DNA of 64,000 nucleotides from Bacteroidota bacterium (GTDB lineage: Bacteria; Bacteroidota; Bacteroidia; Chitinophagales; Chitinophagaceae): assembly GCA_020161535.1 (NCBI GenBank), contig JAIUNW010000011.1:1-64000 (forward strand), given 5' to 3'. Below, one piece after another: positions 18,071 through 29,204 of this stretch (position 1 is the stretch's first letter; the number at the start of each line of letters is the position of its first letter). Below the pieces are notes generated by a model. The model made no database searches, was not told where the DNA came from, and saw only the letters and a program-made list of their open reading frames with translations. The position numbers and the translations under genes were made by a program.

Positions 18071-18778
18071 ATGAAATGGTCTGAATTCTTCACGTCGTCG
18101 ATTGGAAAGAAATTCGTGATGTCCCTTACCGGTTTGTTCCTGATCGCTTTTTTGATAGTCCACGCCAGTATTAACGCCTGTATTTTCGCCGATCTACCCG
18201 TTTTTGATGCAAACGACAACGGCGAGATCTTCAACAAGGCCGCTCATTTCATGGGCGCTACCATCCTGATCCGGATACTGGAGTATGGCTTATTCCTCTT
18301 TTTCATATTGCATATCTACCAGGGTTACCTGTTAACCGTGCAGAACAAATCGAAAAGAAGTGTTGGTTATGCCGTCAACCTGGGCAACCGCGGCAGCAAA
18401 TGGTACAGCCGCTCGATGGCATTACTCGGCACACTCATCCTGCTATTCCTGATTCTCCACCTGGGCCATTTTTGGGTAAAAGCCCGTTTCCTGCACAACC
18501 TGGCACCAGTTACTTATAATGGGGTGGAGATGCACGATATGTTTGCTGAAATGAAAATGGTTTTTGCACAACCTTGGGTGGTGATTGTGTACGTGCTGGG
18601 TTGTATTTCCCTGGCCTATCACCTGGCGCATGGCTTCCAGAGTGCCTTTCGCACGCTGGGTGTTCACAACAACCGCTACAATATCATCCTGACCTCTTTG
18701 GGCTATGGCTTTGCCATCATTGTTCCACTGGTGTTTGCACTGATGCCCATTGCTATGTACCTGGGCTGGGTTGCTTGA
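18071..18778 (+). CDS. sdhC: Succinate dehydrogenase/fumarate reductase cytochrome b subunit
   Basis: 235 residues with five predicted membrane helices: SLTGLFLIAFLIVHASI, LEYGLFLFFILHIYQGYLL, LLGTLILLFLILHLGHFW, WVVIVYVLGCISLAYHLAHG and a C-terminal FAIIVPLVFALMPIAMYLGW. Histidines in helices 1, 2, 3 and 4 are placed to bind two b hemes, as in the single-subunit five-helix anchor of Bacteroidota and epsilon-proteobacterial enzymes. It anchors SdhAB to the inner membrane and exchanges electrons with quinone. First gene of a three-gene operon; 25 bases separate it from sdhA. Confidence 0.95.
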   Translation: MKWSEFFTSSIGKKFVMSLTGLFLIAFLIVHASINACIFADLPVFDANDNGEIFNKAAHFMGATILIRILEYGLFLFFILHIYQGYLLTVQNKSKRSVGYAVNLGNRGSKWYSRSMALLGTLILLFLILHLGHFWVKARFLHNLAPVTYNGVEMHDMFAEMKMVFAQPWVVIVYVLGCISLAYHLAHGFQSAFRTLGVHNNRYNIILTSLGYGFAIIVPLVFALMPIAMYLGWVA

Positions 18779-18803
18779 TTATTAAATCCTGATTTATCCG
18801 CAT

Positions 18804-20777
18804 ATGCTCAACTCTAAAATTCCATCGGGACCGTTGGCTGAGAAATGGACAGAATTCAAGGGTCACTGTAAACTGGTGAATCCCGCGAATAAAAGAAAGC
18901 TTGAAATCATTGTAGTGGGCACAGGCCTGGCTGGCGCTTCGGCGGCCTCTTCGCTTGGTGAACTGGGGTATAAGGTGAAAGCCTTTTGCTTCCAGGATTC
19001 TCCCCGTCGCGCGCACAGTATCGCCGCACAAGGCGGTATCAATGCTGCCAAAAATTACCAGAACGACGGTGATTCTGTATTCCGTCTTTTTTATGATACC
19101 ATCAAGGGGGGCGACTACCGGGCGCGCGAAGCCAACGTGCATCGCCTTGCTGAAGTAAGTGGGAATATTATTGACCAGTGCGTAGCTGCCGGTGTTCCTT
19201 TTGCCCGTGAATATGGCGGTTTGCTGAGCAACCGTTCATTTGGTGGAACGCAGGTGCAGCGTACATTCTATGCCGCCGGACAAACAGGCCAGCAATTGTT
19301 GATCGGCGCTTACCAAAGTCTTGAACGCCAGGTGGCCTTGGGCAATGTGGACATGTATGCCCGCCACGAAATGCTTGATATCGTGATCATCGATGGAAAA
19401 GCGCGTGGTATCATCGCTCGTAATTTAGTAACCGGTAAATTGGAACGCCATTTCGGTCACGCCATCTTGTTGTGCACTGGTGGCTATGGCAACGTGTTTT
19501 ATTTGTCGACCAATGCCATGGGCAGCAATGTAACCGCCGCCTGGAAAGCCCACCTGAAAGGCGCTTATTTTGGCAATCCTTGCTTTACGCAGATTCACCC
19601 CACCTGTATTCCGGTGAGTGGCGACCACCAGAGCAAGCTGACCCTGATGTCAGAATCACTGCGCAACGATGGACGCATCTGGGTACCCAAAAAACAAAAC
19701 GACAACCGTCGACCCAACGAAATACCCGAAGAAGAACGCGATTATTACCTTGAAAGAAGGTATCCTGCCTTTGGTAACCTCGTACCGCGCGATGTGGCCA
19801 GCCGTGCCGCCAAAGAGCGTTGCGATGCTGGTTATGGCGTGGGTAGTTCCAAACAGGCGGTGTACCTCGACTATGCCGATGCCATCCACCGGTACGGTAA
19901 AGGCGAAGTGAATAAACGCAACCTGCACAATGTAAGCGAAGAAGAAGTGGTGAAGTTGGGCAAGGAAGTGGTGAAAGAGAAATACGGCAACCTTTTCGAT
20001 ATGTACGAAAAGATCACCGGTGAGAATCCCTATGAAGTGCCCATGCGGATCTATCCCGCGGTTCACTACACCATGGGCGGTTTGTGGGTGGACTACGAGC
20101 TGATGACGACGGTGGTGGGTTTGTATTGCCTGGGTGAAGCCAATTTCAGCGACCACGGGGCCAACCGCCTCGGAGCTTCTGCGCTGATGCAGGGCCTGGC
20201 CGATGGTTATTTTGTGATTCCGTATACCATGGGTAATTACCTGGCGGATGATATCATGACCAAGGCAATTCCAACCGATCACCCGGCGTTTGTGGAAGCA
20301 GAAAAAGCGGTGGCCGATCGAATCAACCGACTGATGAATATCAAGGGCAAGCAAACCGTGGAGAGCATGCACAAGCGCCTCGGCAAGATCATGTGGGAGA
20401 AATGTGGCATGGCGCGCAATGAAGCTGGTCTCAAAGAAGCGATTGTTGAAATACAGGCATTGAAGAAAGAGTTTTGGCGTGATATCCGGATACCGGGCAG
20501 CATTGAAGAGATGAATCCCGAGTTGGACAAAGCCAATCGCGTGGCCGACTTCATTGAACTCGGCGAACTGATGTGCCTCGACGCATTGAACCGGCGGGAA
20601 AGTTGCGGCGGCCATTTTCGCGAAGAGAGCCAGACCGAAGAAGGCGAAGCAAAACGGAACGACGAAGAGTTTTCCTATGTGGCAGCCTGGCAGTATGCGG
20701 GCGAACACCAATGGCAATTACACAAAGAAGCATTGAATTTTGAAGTGGCGAAACCCACCCAGCGTTCATACAAATAA
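18804..20777 (+). CDS. sdhA: Succinate dehydrogenase/fumarate reductase flavoprotein subunit
   Basis: 657 residues. The FAD-binding [19 protein letters not shown] is at about residues 36-54. The flavinylation region [17 protein letters not shown] carries the histidine that binds FAD covalently. The substrate site has the HPTCIP and RGVAS-equivalent ([13 protein letters not shown]) segments, and the capping region [20 protein letters not shown] is followed by [18 protein letters not shown]. This catalytic subunit oxidises succinate to fumarate, or the reverse, in the TCA cycle and respiratory chain. A long open frame on the opposite strand of this gene is only its shadow. Six bases separate it from sdhB. 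Confidence 0.97.
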   Translation: MLNSKIPSGPLAEKWTEFKGHCKLVNPANKRKLEIIVVGTGLAGASAASSLGELGYKVKAFCFQDSPRRAHSIAAQGGINAAKNYQNDGDSVFRLFYDTIKGGDYRAREANVHRLAEVSGNIIDQCVAAGVPFAREYGGLLSNRSFGGTQVQRTFYAAGQTGQQLLIGAYQSLERQVALGNVDMYARHEMLDIVIIDGKARGIIARNLVTGKLERHFGHAILLCTGGYGNVFYLSTNAMGSNVTAAWKAHLKGAYFGNPCFTQIHPTCIPVSGDHQSKLTLMSESLRNDGRIWVPKKQNDNRRPNEIPEEERDYYLERRYPAFGNLVPRDVASRAAKERCDAGYGVGSSKQAVYLDYADAIHRYGKGEVNKRNLHNVSEEEVVKLGKEVVKEKYGNLFDMYEKITGENPYEVPMRIYPAVHYTMGGLWVDYELMTTVVGLYCLGEANFSDHGANRLGASALMQGLADGYFVIPYTMGNYLADDIMTKAIPTDHPAFVEAEKAVADRINRLMNIKGKQTVESMHKRLGKIMWEKCGMARNEAGLKEAIVEIQALKKEFWRDIRIPGSIEEMNPELDKANRVADFIELGELMCLDALNRRESCGGHFREESQTEEGEAKRNDEEFSYVAAWQYAGEHQWQLHKEALNFEVAKPTQRSYK

Positions 20778-20783
20778 TACACT

Positions 20784-21548
20784 ATGTCTAGCAATAATTT
20801 GAACCTTACCCTCAAGGTCTGGAAGCAAAAGAACAGTCAGGATAAAGGCCAATTCGAAACCTACCAGGTGAAGGATATTTCGGATGAAATGTCGTTCCTC
20901 GAAATGTTTGACGTATTGAATGAAAAGCTGATCGCCGAAGGAAAAGAGCCGGTTACCTTCGACCACGACTGCCGCGAGGGCATCTGTGGCGCCTGCTCGA
21001 TGTATATCGATGGAAAGCCCCATGGTCCCTGGCTCGCCAACACGGTTTGCCAGCTGCACATGCGCGCGTACAAAGACGGCGATACCGTTACCGTTGAACC
21101 CTGGCGTGCCAATGCCTTTCCGGTGATTAAAGACCTGATGGTAGATCGCTCGGCATTTGATCGCATTATACAAGCGGGTGGTTATATATCGGTAAATACA
21201 GGTAACGCACAGGATGCCAATAATATACCTATCGAAAAACAATTGGCAGATGACTCTTTTGCTGCCGCTGCCTGCATTGGATGTGGCGCCTGTGTAGCCG
21301 CTTGTAAAAACAGTTCGGCCATGCTTTTCCTATCGGCCAAGGTTAGTCACCTCGCCTTATTGCCCCAGGGTGCCATTGAGCGTAAAACCCGGGTATTGAA
21401 CATGATTGCGCAGATGGACGCCGAAGGATTTGGTGCCTGCACCAATACCGGTGCCTGCGAAGCGGTTTGTCCCAAGGAGATTTCGCTAACGAATATTGCT
21501 CGGTTGAACCAGGAATATTTGCTTGCGGGACTTACAGCAGAGAAGTGA
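20784..21548 (+). CDS. sdhB: Succinate dehydrogenase/fumarate reductase iron-sulfur subunit
   Basis: 254 residues. The N-terminal plant-ferredoxin-type domain binds the 2Fe-2S cluster through [16 protein letters not shown] plus a later Cys in NTVCQLH. The C-terminal half has [15 protein letters not shown] and [19 protein letters not shown], which together bind the 4Fe-4S and 3Fe-4S centres. It passes electrons from the flavin in SdhA to the quinone site in SdhC. It ends the operon; no terminator hairpin is obvious, and 24 bases later an intergenic repeat begins. Confidence 0.96.
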   Translation: MSSNNLNLTLKVWKQKNSQDKGQFETYQVKDISDEMSFLEMFDVLNEKLIAEGKEPVTFDHDCREGICGACSMYIDGKPHGPWLANTVCQLHMRAYKDGDTVTVEPWRANAFPVIKDLMVDRSAFDRIIQAGGYISVNTGNAQDANNIPIEKQLADDSFAAAACIGCGACVAACKNSSAMLFLSAKVSHLALLPQGAIERKTRVLNMIAQMDAEGFGACTNTGACEAVCPKEISLTNIARLNQEYLLAGLTAEK

Positions 21549-21571
21549 TTACTTCCGAAAAGCAAGCAAGA

Positions 21572-21618
21572 GTTTAAGGTTTCATGTTTAAAGTTTAAGG
21601 TTGCTGCCGCGTGCGGGG
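21572..21618. repeat. Intergenic TTAAACC-type repeat, copy 1 (inverted)
   Basis: Read on the minus strand: CCGCACGCGGCAGCAACC followed by TTAAAC-type heptamers (TTAAACTTTAAAC, then TTAAAC). The same layout, a short GC dyad, GCAGCAACC and then TTAAACC heptamers, recurs at 22307 and 50202. It is non-coding. Confidence 0.6.
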
Positions 21619-21738
21619 TTTGTTGCGTATCTGTGGTATTGGCAGGAGGTTGCAGGATAGGTTTTGTTGTTGGCAGCATTTGGTGGGATAGAAGTTGTAT
21701 GGGTTGTTTTCCATCGAATGCTTTCGCAGGCAAGCATG

Positions 21739-22071
21739 CTATTTAAATCCGATACGGGCATATTGCGCCCGCAGGCTGTCGCTGTCTAGTGTGCTTACAG
21801 AAATGATTTTACCCGTTTTGCAAATACATGCACTGCATACTTCAGGCGTGCCGGTAAGATCGATTCGAAGCGATGCAGTATAAAGTCCCTTTGCATGCAG
21901 GTATTTGGCAACTTCCACCAAAGTTGAACTGTCAGTTGTGCCCGCAGTCCAGGGATCGCTGCAAAATGTTTGGTGGTAAGAAAGCGTGATATACTTGTCA
22001 GCGATCATTTCCGTCTTTCTGCAGGCAGCCGTTGAAATAATTGCTAGTAATCCGTATATAATTTTATTCAT
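21739..22071 (-). CDS. Small secreted lipoprotein, function unknown
   Basis: 110 residues beginning with a short signal peptide and lipobox (LLAIISTAAC, Cys17). The mature part is about 94 residues with three further cysteines, two of them in EVCSACIC, and a pattern of alternating polar and hydrophobic stretches (ITLSYHQTFC, SLRIDLTGTPEVC) that suggests a small beta-rich fold with a possible disulfide. I do not recognise the family. It lies alone between sdhB and the ABC-F gene, pointing left; a duplicated 19-bp sequence lies about 70-105 bases upstream of its start. Confidence 0.65.
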   Translation of the reverse strand: MNKIIYGLLAIISTAACRKTEMIADKYITLSYHQTFCSDPWTAGTTDSSTLVEVAKYLHAKGLYTASLRIDLTGTPEVCSACICKTGKIISVSTLDSDSLRAQYARIGFK

Positions 22072-22138
22072 GCAGCAGCTTTATTTATGTAGCAGCAGAT
22101 TTATTTCAGGTGCAATTGAATTCGAAACAGTTTTAAAT

Positions 22139-22176
22139 ATGTCAGGCATTATTAAACATGTCAGACATTATTAAAC
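22139..22176. repeat. Two tandem 19-bp repeats upstream of the small lipoprotein gene
   Basis: ATGTCAGGCATTATTAAAC is followed directly by the same sequence with one change (ATGTCAGACATTATTAAAC). They lie 68 bases upstream of the minus-strand lipoprotein start. They could be a repeated regulator site or a simple tandem duplication. The rest of 22177-22306 shows nothing recognisable. Confidence 0.5.
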
Positions 22177-22306
22177 TTGTATACGTTGCTTGAACACCCC
22201 ATCAACCACCTGTCTGTGCACATAGGAGTGCCAATTTACCCGACCATCCGGCACGCTTAGATCCACTTTAGCCGCCTTTCAGCCGTGCGTTTATCTGTTC
22301 CCTTCT

Positions 22307-24058
<1,752 letters not shown>

Positions 24059-24073
24059 GCTCTTTGCGCCTGC

Positions 24074-24928
24074 TTACCGCGAGCGGCTCGGCAGTCGATA
24101 GGTGATGCCGGTGTTGAATGCTGCCAAATAGCGTGCCCCATAAATCTGGAAATAAAAACCCACGGGATCGCGGTTGATATGAATGGTGTTTCTAACGATG
24201 ATCTGCGTTGACTTTCCATCATCGTTGTAATTATTATTATTACTACCCGGAAAGTAATAACTATCGTTGTACGGCACGCGGTTGAAATTGGTGCCCACCG
24301 CAAACTGGTAGCCAAATTTCGCCCCAGATCGACGGCGACGGAAAACCATTTCAGTGGTCAGGAAATACATATCCTGTAACCGACGCCGGTCAACATACGC
24401 CATCAGAGTATCTGGAACAGTTTTTCGGTAATCATAATACCGCCCACTTTCCATTCCCCAACTGCCTTCAAGACCAATCACCCGCCAATCGAAATTAGCC
24501 GCAACCGGTATGGCGAAATTGGCACCGGCAGCGATTGCGCCAGAAAAAACAAAATTGGAGCGCCGCTTCGGGTACTGGTTGCCCTGCGCATCAAAAACGG
24601 GCTCACCATAGGCATCGAAGTTATAGGCGCCGGCATTGAGCTGCAAGCCGCCATAATATTGGAACTGGCCCGCCCTGCCGGCATGGTGAAATTTGAACTG
24701 ACCCATCTGCACATTGTCCGCCAGGTCTTCACCCATCGCACTGAATGAACCCGAAAAAGAAATATAATTCGCGTGCTGAAAGGTATCTGACTGCGACGGC
24801 TGAATGTGGTAATTACTCTGGATGGTAGGAAGCGGGCTAATGGCCACACGTCCGGAACCGGAGCAGGCCGCCAAACACAGGGCAATCGATGCGAGGGCCA
24901 GGTATTGAGGGGTGGATGCGGTTTTCAT
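24074..24928 (-). CDS. Exported lipoprotein, probable outer-membrane beta-barrel-like, unknown
   Basis: 284 residues with signal peptide and lipobox (LASIALCLAAC, Cys at about 22). The mature part is rich in Tyr, Phe, Asn and Gly, with alternating strands such as GQFQYYGGLQLNAGAYNF, SNFVFSGAIAAGANFAIP and PVGFYFQIYGARYLAAF, resembling a small beta-barrel. Family not recognised. It is convergent with the ABC-F gene (15 bases apart) and divergent from the large exported protein at 25020. Confidence 0.7.
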   Translation of the reverse strand: MKTASTPQYLALASIALCLAACSGSGRVAISPLPTIQSNYHIQPSQSDTFQHANYISFSGSFSAMGEDLADNVQMGQFKFHHAGRAGQFQYYGGLQLNAGAYNFDAYGEPVFDAQGNQYPKRRSNFVFSGAIAAGANFAIPVAANFDWRVIGLEGSWGMESGRYYDYRKTVPDTLMAYVDRRRLQDMYFLTTEMVFRRRRSGAKFGYQFAVGTNFNRVPYNDSYYFPGSNNNNYNDDGKSTQIIVRNTIHINRDPVGFYFQIYGARYLAAFNTGITYRLPSRSR

Positions 24929-25019
24929 GCCTTCATTGACAATGAAGGGCTTGTGATCGCTGCATGCCCCAAAAGCGCAATAATCAGCTTATTTTCGCGC
25001 TTTAGCAGAAACCGGTCTA

Positions 25020-28000
25020 TTGGGAAAATGGCTGCTGATAATATCGTTGATCGTACTGGCGATGGGCAGCGCCCACGCCCAGCAGCCTGCTAATGCCCCC
25101 GCCCAACAGCCGGCAACTACCCCAGAGCGACCTCTTTCCAATCTTCGCAAAAAAATGTTGCAAGTCCATGCTGGTCTAACGGTGGTAGATAGTGCCAGCC
25201 TGGTACCTGGCAGTTTTTATATGCCCGGTATCCCGACACATTGGTACACGGTCGACTGGCTGAATGGGACCATCTACTGGCAACAACCGCCGCCGGTTGA
25301 TTCTGTCGAGATCCGCTACCGGATTTTAGGCAGCCGGTTGAATGCGAATCGTCGGCAACTCGATTTCGACAGCCTGGTGAACAGTTATGTTTCGCAAACC
25401 GATTTGCGCGGCGCTCTCGGCACGCCGGTATCAAACGCCGACTTTTTCAATTTTGGCAATATCACTTACAATGGAAGTTTTGGTCGCGGTATCGCTTTCG
25501 GCAATGCCCAGGATGCCGTGGTTAGTTCCAACCTCAACCTGCAGATTGCCGGTTACCTGGCCGACAGCATTGAAATTGCCGCAGCCATCACAGATAATAA
25601 TATTCCGATACAACCCGATGGCACCACCCAGCAACTGAATGAATTTGATCGCATCTTTTTGCAGTTCAAAAAAAAGACCTGGGCCCTAAGTCTTGGTGAT
25701 ATCGACCTGAGGCAGAACAAAAACTATTTCCTGCATTTTTATAAACGATTGCAGGGCGCCAGCTTCGAAACGCGCACCGAAATCGCTCCCGGCATTAGCA
25801 GTAATACTATTTTCAGCGGATCAATCGCGAAAGGAAAATTTACCCGCAATGTTTTCGACGGACTCGAAGGCAACCAAGGGCCATACCGGTTGATCGGTGC
25901 CAATGATGAATTGTATTTCGTGGTGCTGGCAGGCACCGAGCGGGTATATATTGATGGTGAATTGTTACAACGTGGTGAAGACCGCGACTATGTGATCAAT
26001 TACAATACAGCCGAGATAACGTTTACGCCTAAACGAATGATCTCGAAAGACAAACGTATTCAGGTAGAATTTGAATATGCCGACCGAAACTACCTCAATA
26101 CAAATATGTATCTGGCCAATGAAACCAGCCTCGGCAGCAAATTTAAATTGCGCTTGGGTGTGTTCTCCAACCAGGATGCGAAGAATTCACCGATCAACCA
26201 AAGCCTTGATGCGAATTCAAAACGTTTTCTGGCAGGTATTGGCGACAGTATAACGCATGCATTTTATCCCGTGGCCAACCGCGATACTTTTTCCAGTACA
26301 CGTATCATGTACAAAAAAGTGGAAGTAAATACGGGCAGTGGTACCGATTCAATTTATGTGTATTCTACCAGTGCCGACAGCGCTTTTTATTATCTCTCCT
26401 TTGTAGACGTGGGTGTGGGCAAAGGCAATTATGTGCCGGCAGAAACGGCAGCAAATGGAAAGGTGTACCAATGGGTAGCGCCGGTAAACGGTGTGCCCCA
26501 AGGTCAATACGAACCAGCTACTTTTCTGGTAACACCCAAACTCCAACAGGTACTATCCATTGGGGGCGATTACCTGGTCAGCAACCGCACCAGCATGAGT
26601 GCCGATGTGGGCATGAGCCGCTATGATGTCAACACTTTTTCGAATCTCCAAAAAGGCAATGATCGCGGATTGGCAGCAAAACTCCAGGCGAAGCATATCA
26701 TCCCCCTACAAAAATCAAAACAGTTACAAGCGGATGGATCAATAGAATGGGTAGAAGCCAGTTTCAAACCATTGGAACGTTTGCGCAACGTGGAGTTCAC
26801 GCGCGATTGGGGATTGGCGCTGGTGGTGAAACCCGCCGATGAAACCATGTTTTCTGCCGGTGCCGAGCTCACAGATGCCAATAGCAAAATCAGGTACCAA
26901 CTCACCGGCTACAACAGGAGTGATGGCTTTAACGGTATTAGAAACAGCATCAGTCAACAGTTGGATAAACGTGGTTGGAAATTCAACAATACCATCAGCC
27001 TGACCAACGCCAATAGCAACACCGATAAAGGTTATTTTTTCCGGCCAAGTTTCGATGTTTCGCGCCGATTGGAAAAATGGCACAACTATACCGTGGGGGC
27101 AAATTATTCATTGGAGCAAAACATCGCCCGGTATAAATTCGCCGATTCAGTAACGCCCTACAGTTTTTCTTTTGATATCATGAAATTTTACTTGCAGTCC
27201 GACGATCGAAAATCGGATAAGTGGGGCATCAGTTACTATACCCGTTCAGACCAATATCCCATCGGCGCCAAAATGTTGCGAACCGATCGCAGCCAGAATA
27301 TTTCTGTAACCACTGAGCTGCTTTCGAACCAGGCACACCAGGTACGACTGAATGCTACGTATCGGGTGTTGAAAGTATTTGAAAAAACAAGCATCAATAG
27401 CAATTCAGACAAGAGCCTGCTGGGCCGCGTAGAATATGCGGTGAACGAATGGAAAGGAATGCTCACTGGCAATATGCTGTATGAACTCGGGGCAGGGCAG
27501 GAGCAGAAAAGAGATTATGCCTTTTTGGAAGTGCCGGCTGGACAAGGTGAATATGCCTGGTTTGACTATAACAATGACGGCATTCAGCAGTTGAATGAAT
27601 TTGAAATTGCACAGTTTGCCGACCAGAAAAAATTCATCCGCATATACACGCCGACCAACGAATTTGTGAAGGCGAGCTATAATAGTTTTAACTATAGCCT
27701 GATGTTGAGTCCGCGGAACGCCATCAACCTGAAAACAGCCAACAAATGGCAACGCTTCGCTGCGCGACTTACCCTGCAATCTTCTCTACAACTGAATCGC
27801 AAACAAGTGTATGATGGCTTTACGCAATTCAATCCCTTCAGCAAATCTTTGGGCGATACATCCCTGATTTCATTGACCAGTATTTGGGTGAATAGTTTTG
27901 CTTATCGCAGTACGAGTACGGTATGGGGATTTGACATCAGCAATACCCGCAACCGGGGGAAATTGTTGTTGACCTATGGTTTGGAAGGAAGGGCGCAGAG

Positions 28001-28523
28001 CGACTGGAAGCTTCGCACCCGTTGGAATATAAACCGGAAAATGACGGTGGAAACCATTGAACGCATTGGCAAAAACAGTCTCGAAACGGCCAACGCGCAA
28101 TTCGACAACCGCAATTACGATATTGATTTTTCGTCGGTTGAACCGAGGTTGACTTTTAGCCAGAACAGCAATTTCAGTGCATCGACCGGTTATCGGTACA
28201 CCGCTCGTAAAAACACCAAAGGGGGCCTGGAAAAATACCATTCGCATGCAATCGACGCAAGGGTAAAATACAATATGCTGCAAAGCGCTGTCATCGAGGC
28301 AAAATTCACCTACAATAGTATCAGCTATCCCTATGCTACAAACAGCACCGTTAGTTATATCATGCTGGATGGTCTGCAGCCGGGCAAGAATTTCTTGTGG
28401 ACCCTGGATTTGACCAAACGACTGGGCAGAAACCTCGAAATGTCGATCCAATACGAGGGTAGAAAGCCCGGCGACACGCGTATTATTCATATTGGCCGCG
28501 CCAGTTTACGCGCTATCCTTTAA
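25020..28523 (+). CDS. Large exported outer-membrane beta-barrel-type protein, unknown
   Basis: 1167 residues starting at TTG 25020: LLIISLIVLAMGSAHAQ is an excellent signal peptide, and no in-frame ATG lies near. After a Gln/Pro/Ala-rich stretch the N-terminal third contains repeated strand motifs (FNFGNITYNGSFGRGIAFGN, LNLQIAGYLADSIEIAAAIT, VYIDGELLQRGEDRDYVINY), followed by about 700 residues of alternating aromatic beta strands with RN/DN turns. It ends in GRASLRAIL, a terminal hydrophobic residue typical of barrel proteins. The GELLQRGxDYxINY segment resembles parts of large Bacteroidota surface/secretion barrels such as SprA, but the protein is half that length and I cannot assign it. 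It may act with the small barrel protein downstream. Confidence 0.75.
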   Translation: MGKWLLIISLIVLAMGSAHAQQPANAPAQQPATTPERPLSNLRKKMLQVHAGLTVVDSASLVPGSFYMPGIPTHWYTVDWLNGTIYWQQPPPVDSVEIRYRILGSRLNANRRQLDFDSLVNSYVSQTDLRGALGTPVSNADFFNFGNITYNGSFGRGIAFGNAQDAVVSSNLNLQIAGYLADSIEIAAAITDNNIPIQPDGTTQQLNEFDRIFLQFKKKTWALSLGDIDLRQNKNYFLHFYKRLQGASFETRTEIAPGISSNTIFSGSIAKGKFTRNVFDGLEGNQGPYRLIGANDELYFVVLAGTERVYIDGELLQRGEDRDYVINYNTAEITFTPKRMISKDKRIQVEFEYADRNYLNTNMYLANETSLGSKFKLRLGVFSNQDAKNSPINQSLDANSKRFLAGIGDSITHAFYPVANRDTFSSTRIMYKKVEVNTGSGTDSIYVYSTSADSAFYYLSFVDVGVGKGNYVPAETAANGKVYQWVAPVNGVPQGQYEPATFLVTPKLQQVLSIGGDYLVSNRTSMSADVGMSRYDVNTFSNLQKGNDRGLAAKLQAKHIIPLQKSKQLQADGSIEWVEASFKPLERLRNVEFTRDWGLALVVKPADETMFSAGAELTDANSKIRYQLTGYNRSDGFNGIRNSISQQLDKRGWKFNNTISLTNANSNTDKGYFFRPSFDVSRRLEKWHNYTVGANYSLEQNIARYKFADSVTPYSFSFDIMKFYLQSDDRKSDKWGISYYTRSDQYPIGAKMLRTDRSQNISVTTELLSNQAHQVRLNATYRVLKVFEKTSINSNSDKSLLGRVEYAVNEWKGMLTGNMLYELGAGQEQKRDYAFLEVPAGQGEYAWFDYNNDGIQQLNEFEIAQFADQKKFIRIYTPTNEFVKASYNSFNYSLMLSPRNAINLKTANKWQRFAARLTLQSSLQLNRKQVYDGFTQFNPFSKSLGDTSLISLTSIWVNSFAYRSTSTVWGFDISNTRNRGKLLLTYGLEGRAQSDWKLRTRWNINRKMTVETIERIGKNSLETANAQFDNRNYDIDFSSVEPRLTFSQNSNFSASTGYRYTARKNTKGGLEKYHSHAIDARVKYNMLQSAVIEAKFTYNSISYPYATNSTVSYIMLDGLQPGKNFLWTLDLTKRLGRNLEMSIQYEGRKPGDTRIIHIGRASLRAIL

Positions 28524-28546
28524 CCAAATTTTAAATAAACGCACCG

Positions 28547-28554
28547 TACATTTG
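28547..28554 (+). promoter_or_regulatory. -7 box upstream of the 177-residue outer-membrane protein gene
   Basis: TACATTTG, a full TAnnTTTG match 19 bases before the ATG at 28574. Confidence 0.45.
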
Positions 28555-28573
28555 CAGCATTCAAAACTGTATT

Positions 28574-29107
28574 ATGAAAAGAATCTTTTTGTTAGTAGTA
28601 TGTGTGAGCGCGTTTGCGCTGGCGAGCAATGCGCAGGATGGTAACGGCTATGACCGTGGCATTGGTATTCGCCTGAGTTCCGGTTATTATGACCTTGCAT
28701 CGGTTTCATACAAAACATTTATCTCAACACATGGTGCGCTGGAATTGAACCTGGGTATTCGTCCGCACGATTATGGTGATGTAAAGTGGGCTACCCTTGC
28801 TTTTTCGGCCGCTTACCAACACCATTTTCCCATTAAGCCGGTGCCTGGCCTGCAATGGTATATTGGCGGTGGTGTGAGTGCGTACAACTCCTTTTCGAAT
28901 AAAGACTATTACCGTGGCTTCGGCCTGGGCTTGTTCCCAACAGGCGGTGTTGATTATAAATTCGGCAACATTCCGTTGAATGTATCTGCTGATTTTCGTC
29001 CCACTTTCGGCCTGATCGATCCTTATGATGGTCCCGATTACGGCGGCTGGAAATACCGTTCGGTAGATGGTGGTAATGTTGGCGTATCTGCCCGCTATAC
29101 CTTTTAA
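28574..29107 (+). CDS. Small outer-membrane beta-barrel protein, unknown
   Basis: 177 residues. The signal peptide IFLLVVCVSAFALASNAQ is followed by about eight amphipathic strands (GIGIRLSSGYYDLASVSYKT, ALELNLGIRP, WATLAFSAAYQHHFP, LQWYIGGGVSAYNSF, GLGLFPTGGVDYKFG, LNVSADFRPTFG, GNVGVSARYTF) ending in the barrel signature YTF. This is the layout of OmpA/OmpX-type eight-stranded barrels. No specific function is evident. It has its own promoter-like box and a strong terminator, so it is probably monocistronic. Confidence 0.8.
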   Translation: MKRIFLLVVCVSAFALASNAQDGNGYDRGIGIRLSSGYYDLASVSYKTFISTHGALELNLGIRPHDYGDVKWATLAFSAAYQHHFPIKPVPGLQWYIGGGVSAYNSFSNKDYYRGFGLGLFPTGGVDYKFGNIPLNVSADFRPTFGLIDPYDGPDYGGWKYRSVDGGNVGVSARYTF

Positions 29108-29127
29108 ACAATATTGAATTTTTTAGA

Positions 29128-29156
29128 AGCCGGTTCTGCCAAGAGCCGGCTTTTTT
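29128..29156 (+). terminator. Rho-independent terminator after the small barrel gene
   Basis: AGCCGGTTCT, loop GCCA, AGAGCCGGCT, then six T. Ten base pairs including one G-U. Confidence 0.85.
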
Positions 29157-29204
29157 ATTGCCTGTGAAAATATACAGTAGTTTGCAGGTAAATCGCCAGT
29201 TCAA

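Noticed and set aside
19656..20717. 353-codon open frame opposite sdhA
   Set aside because: Codon-position shadow of a highly conserved gene; His/Phe-rich product without any domain.
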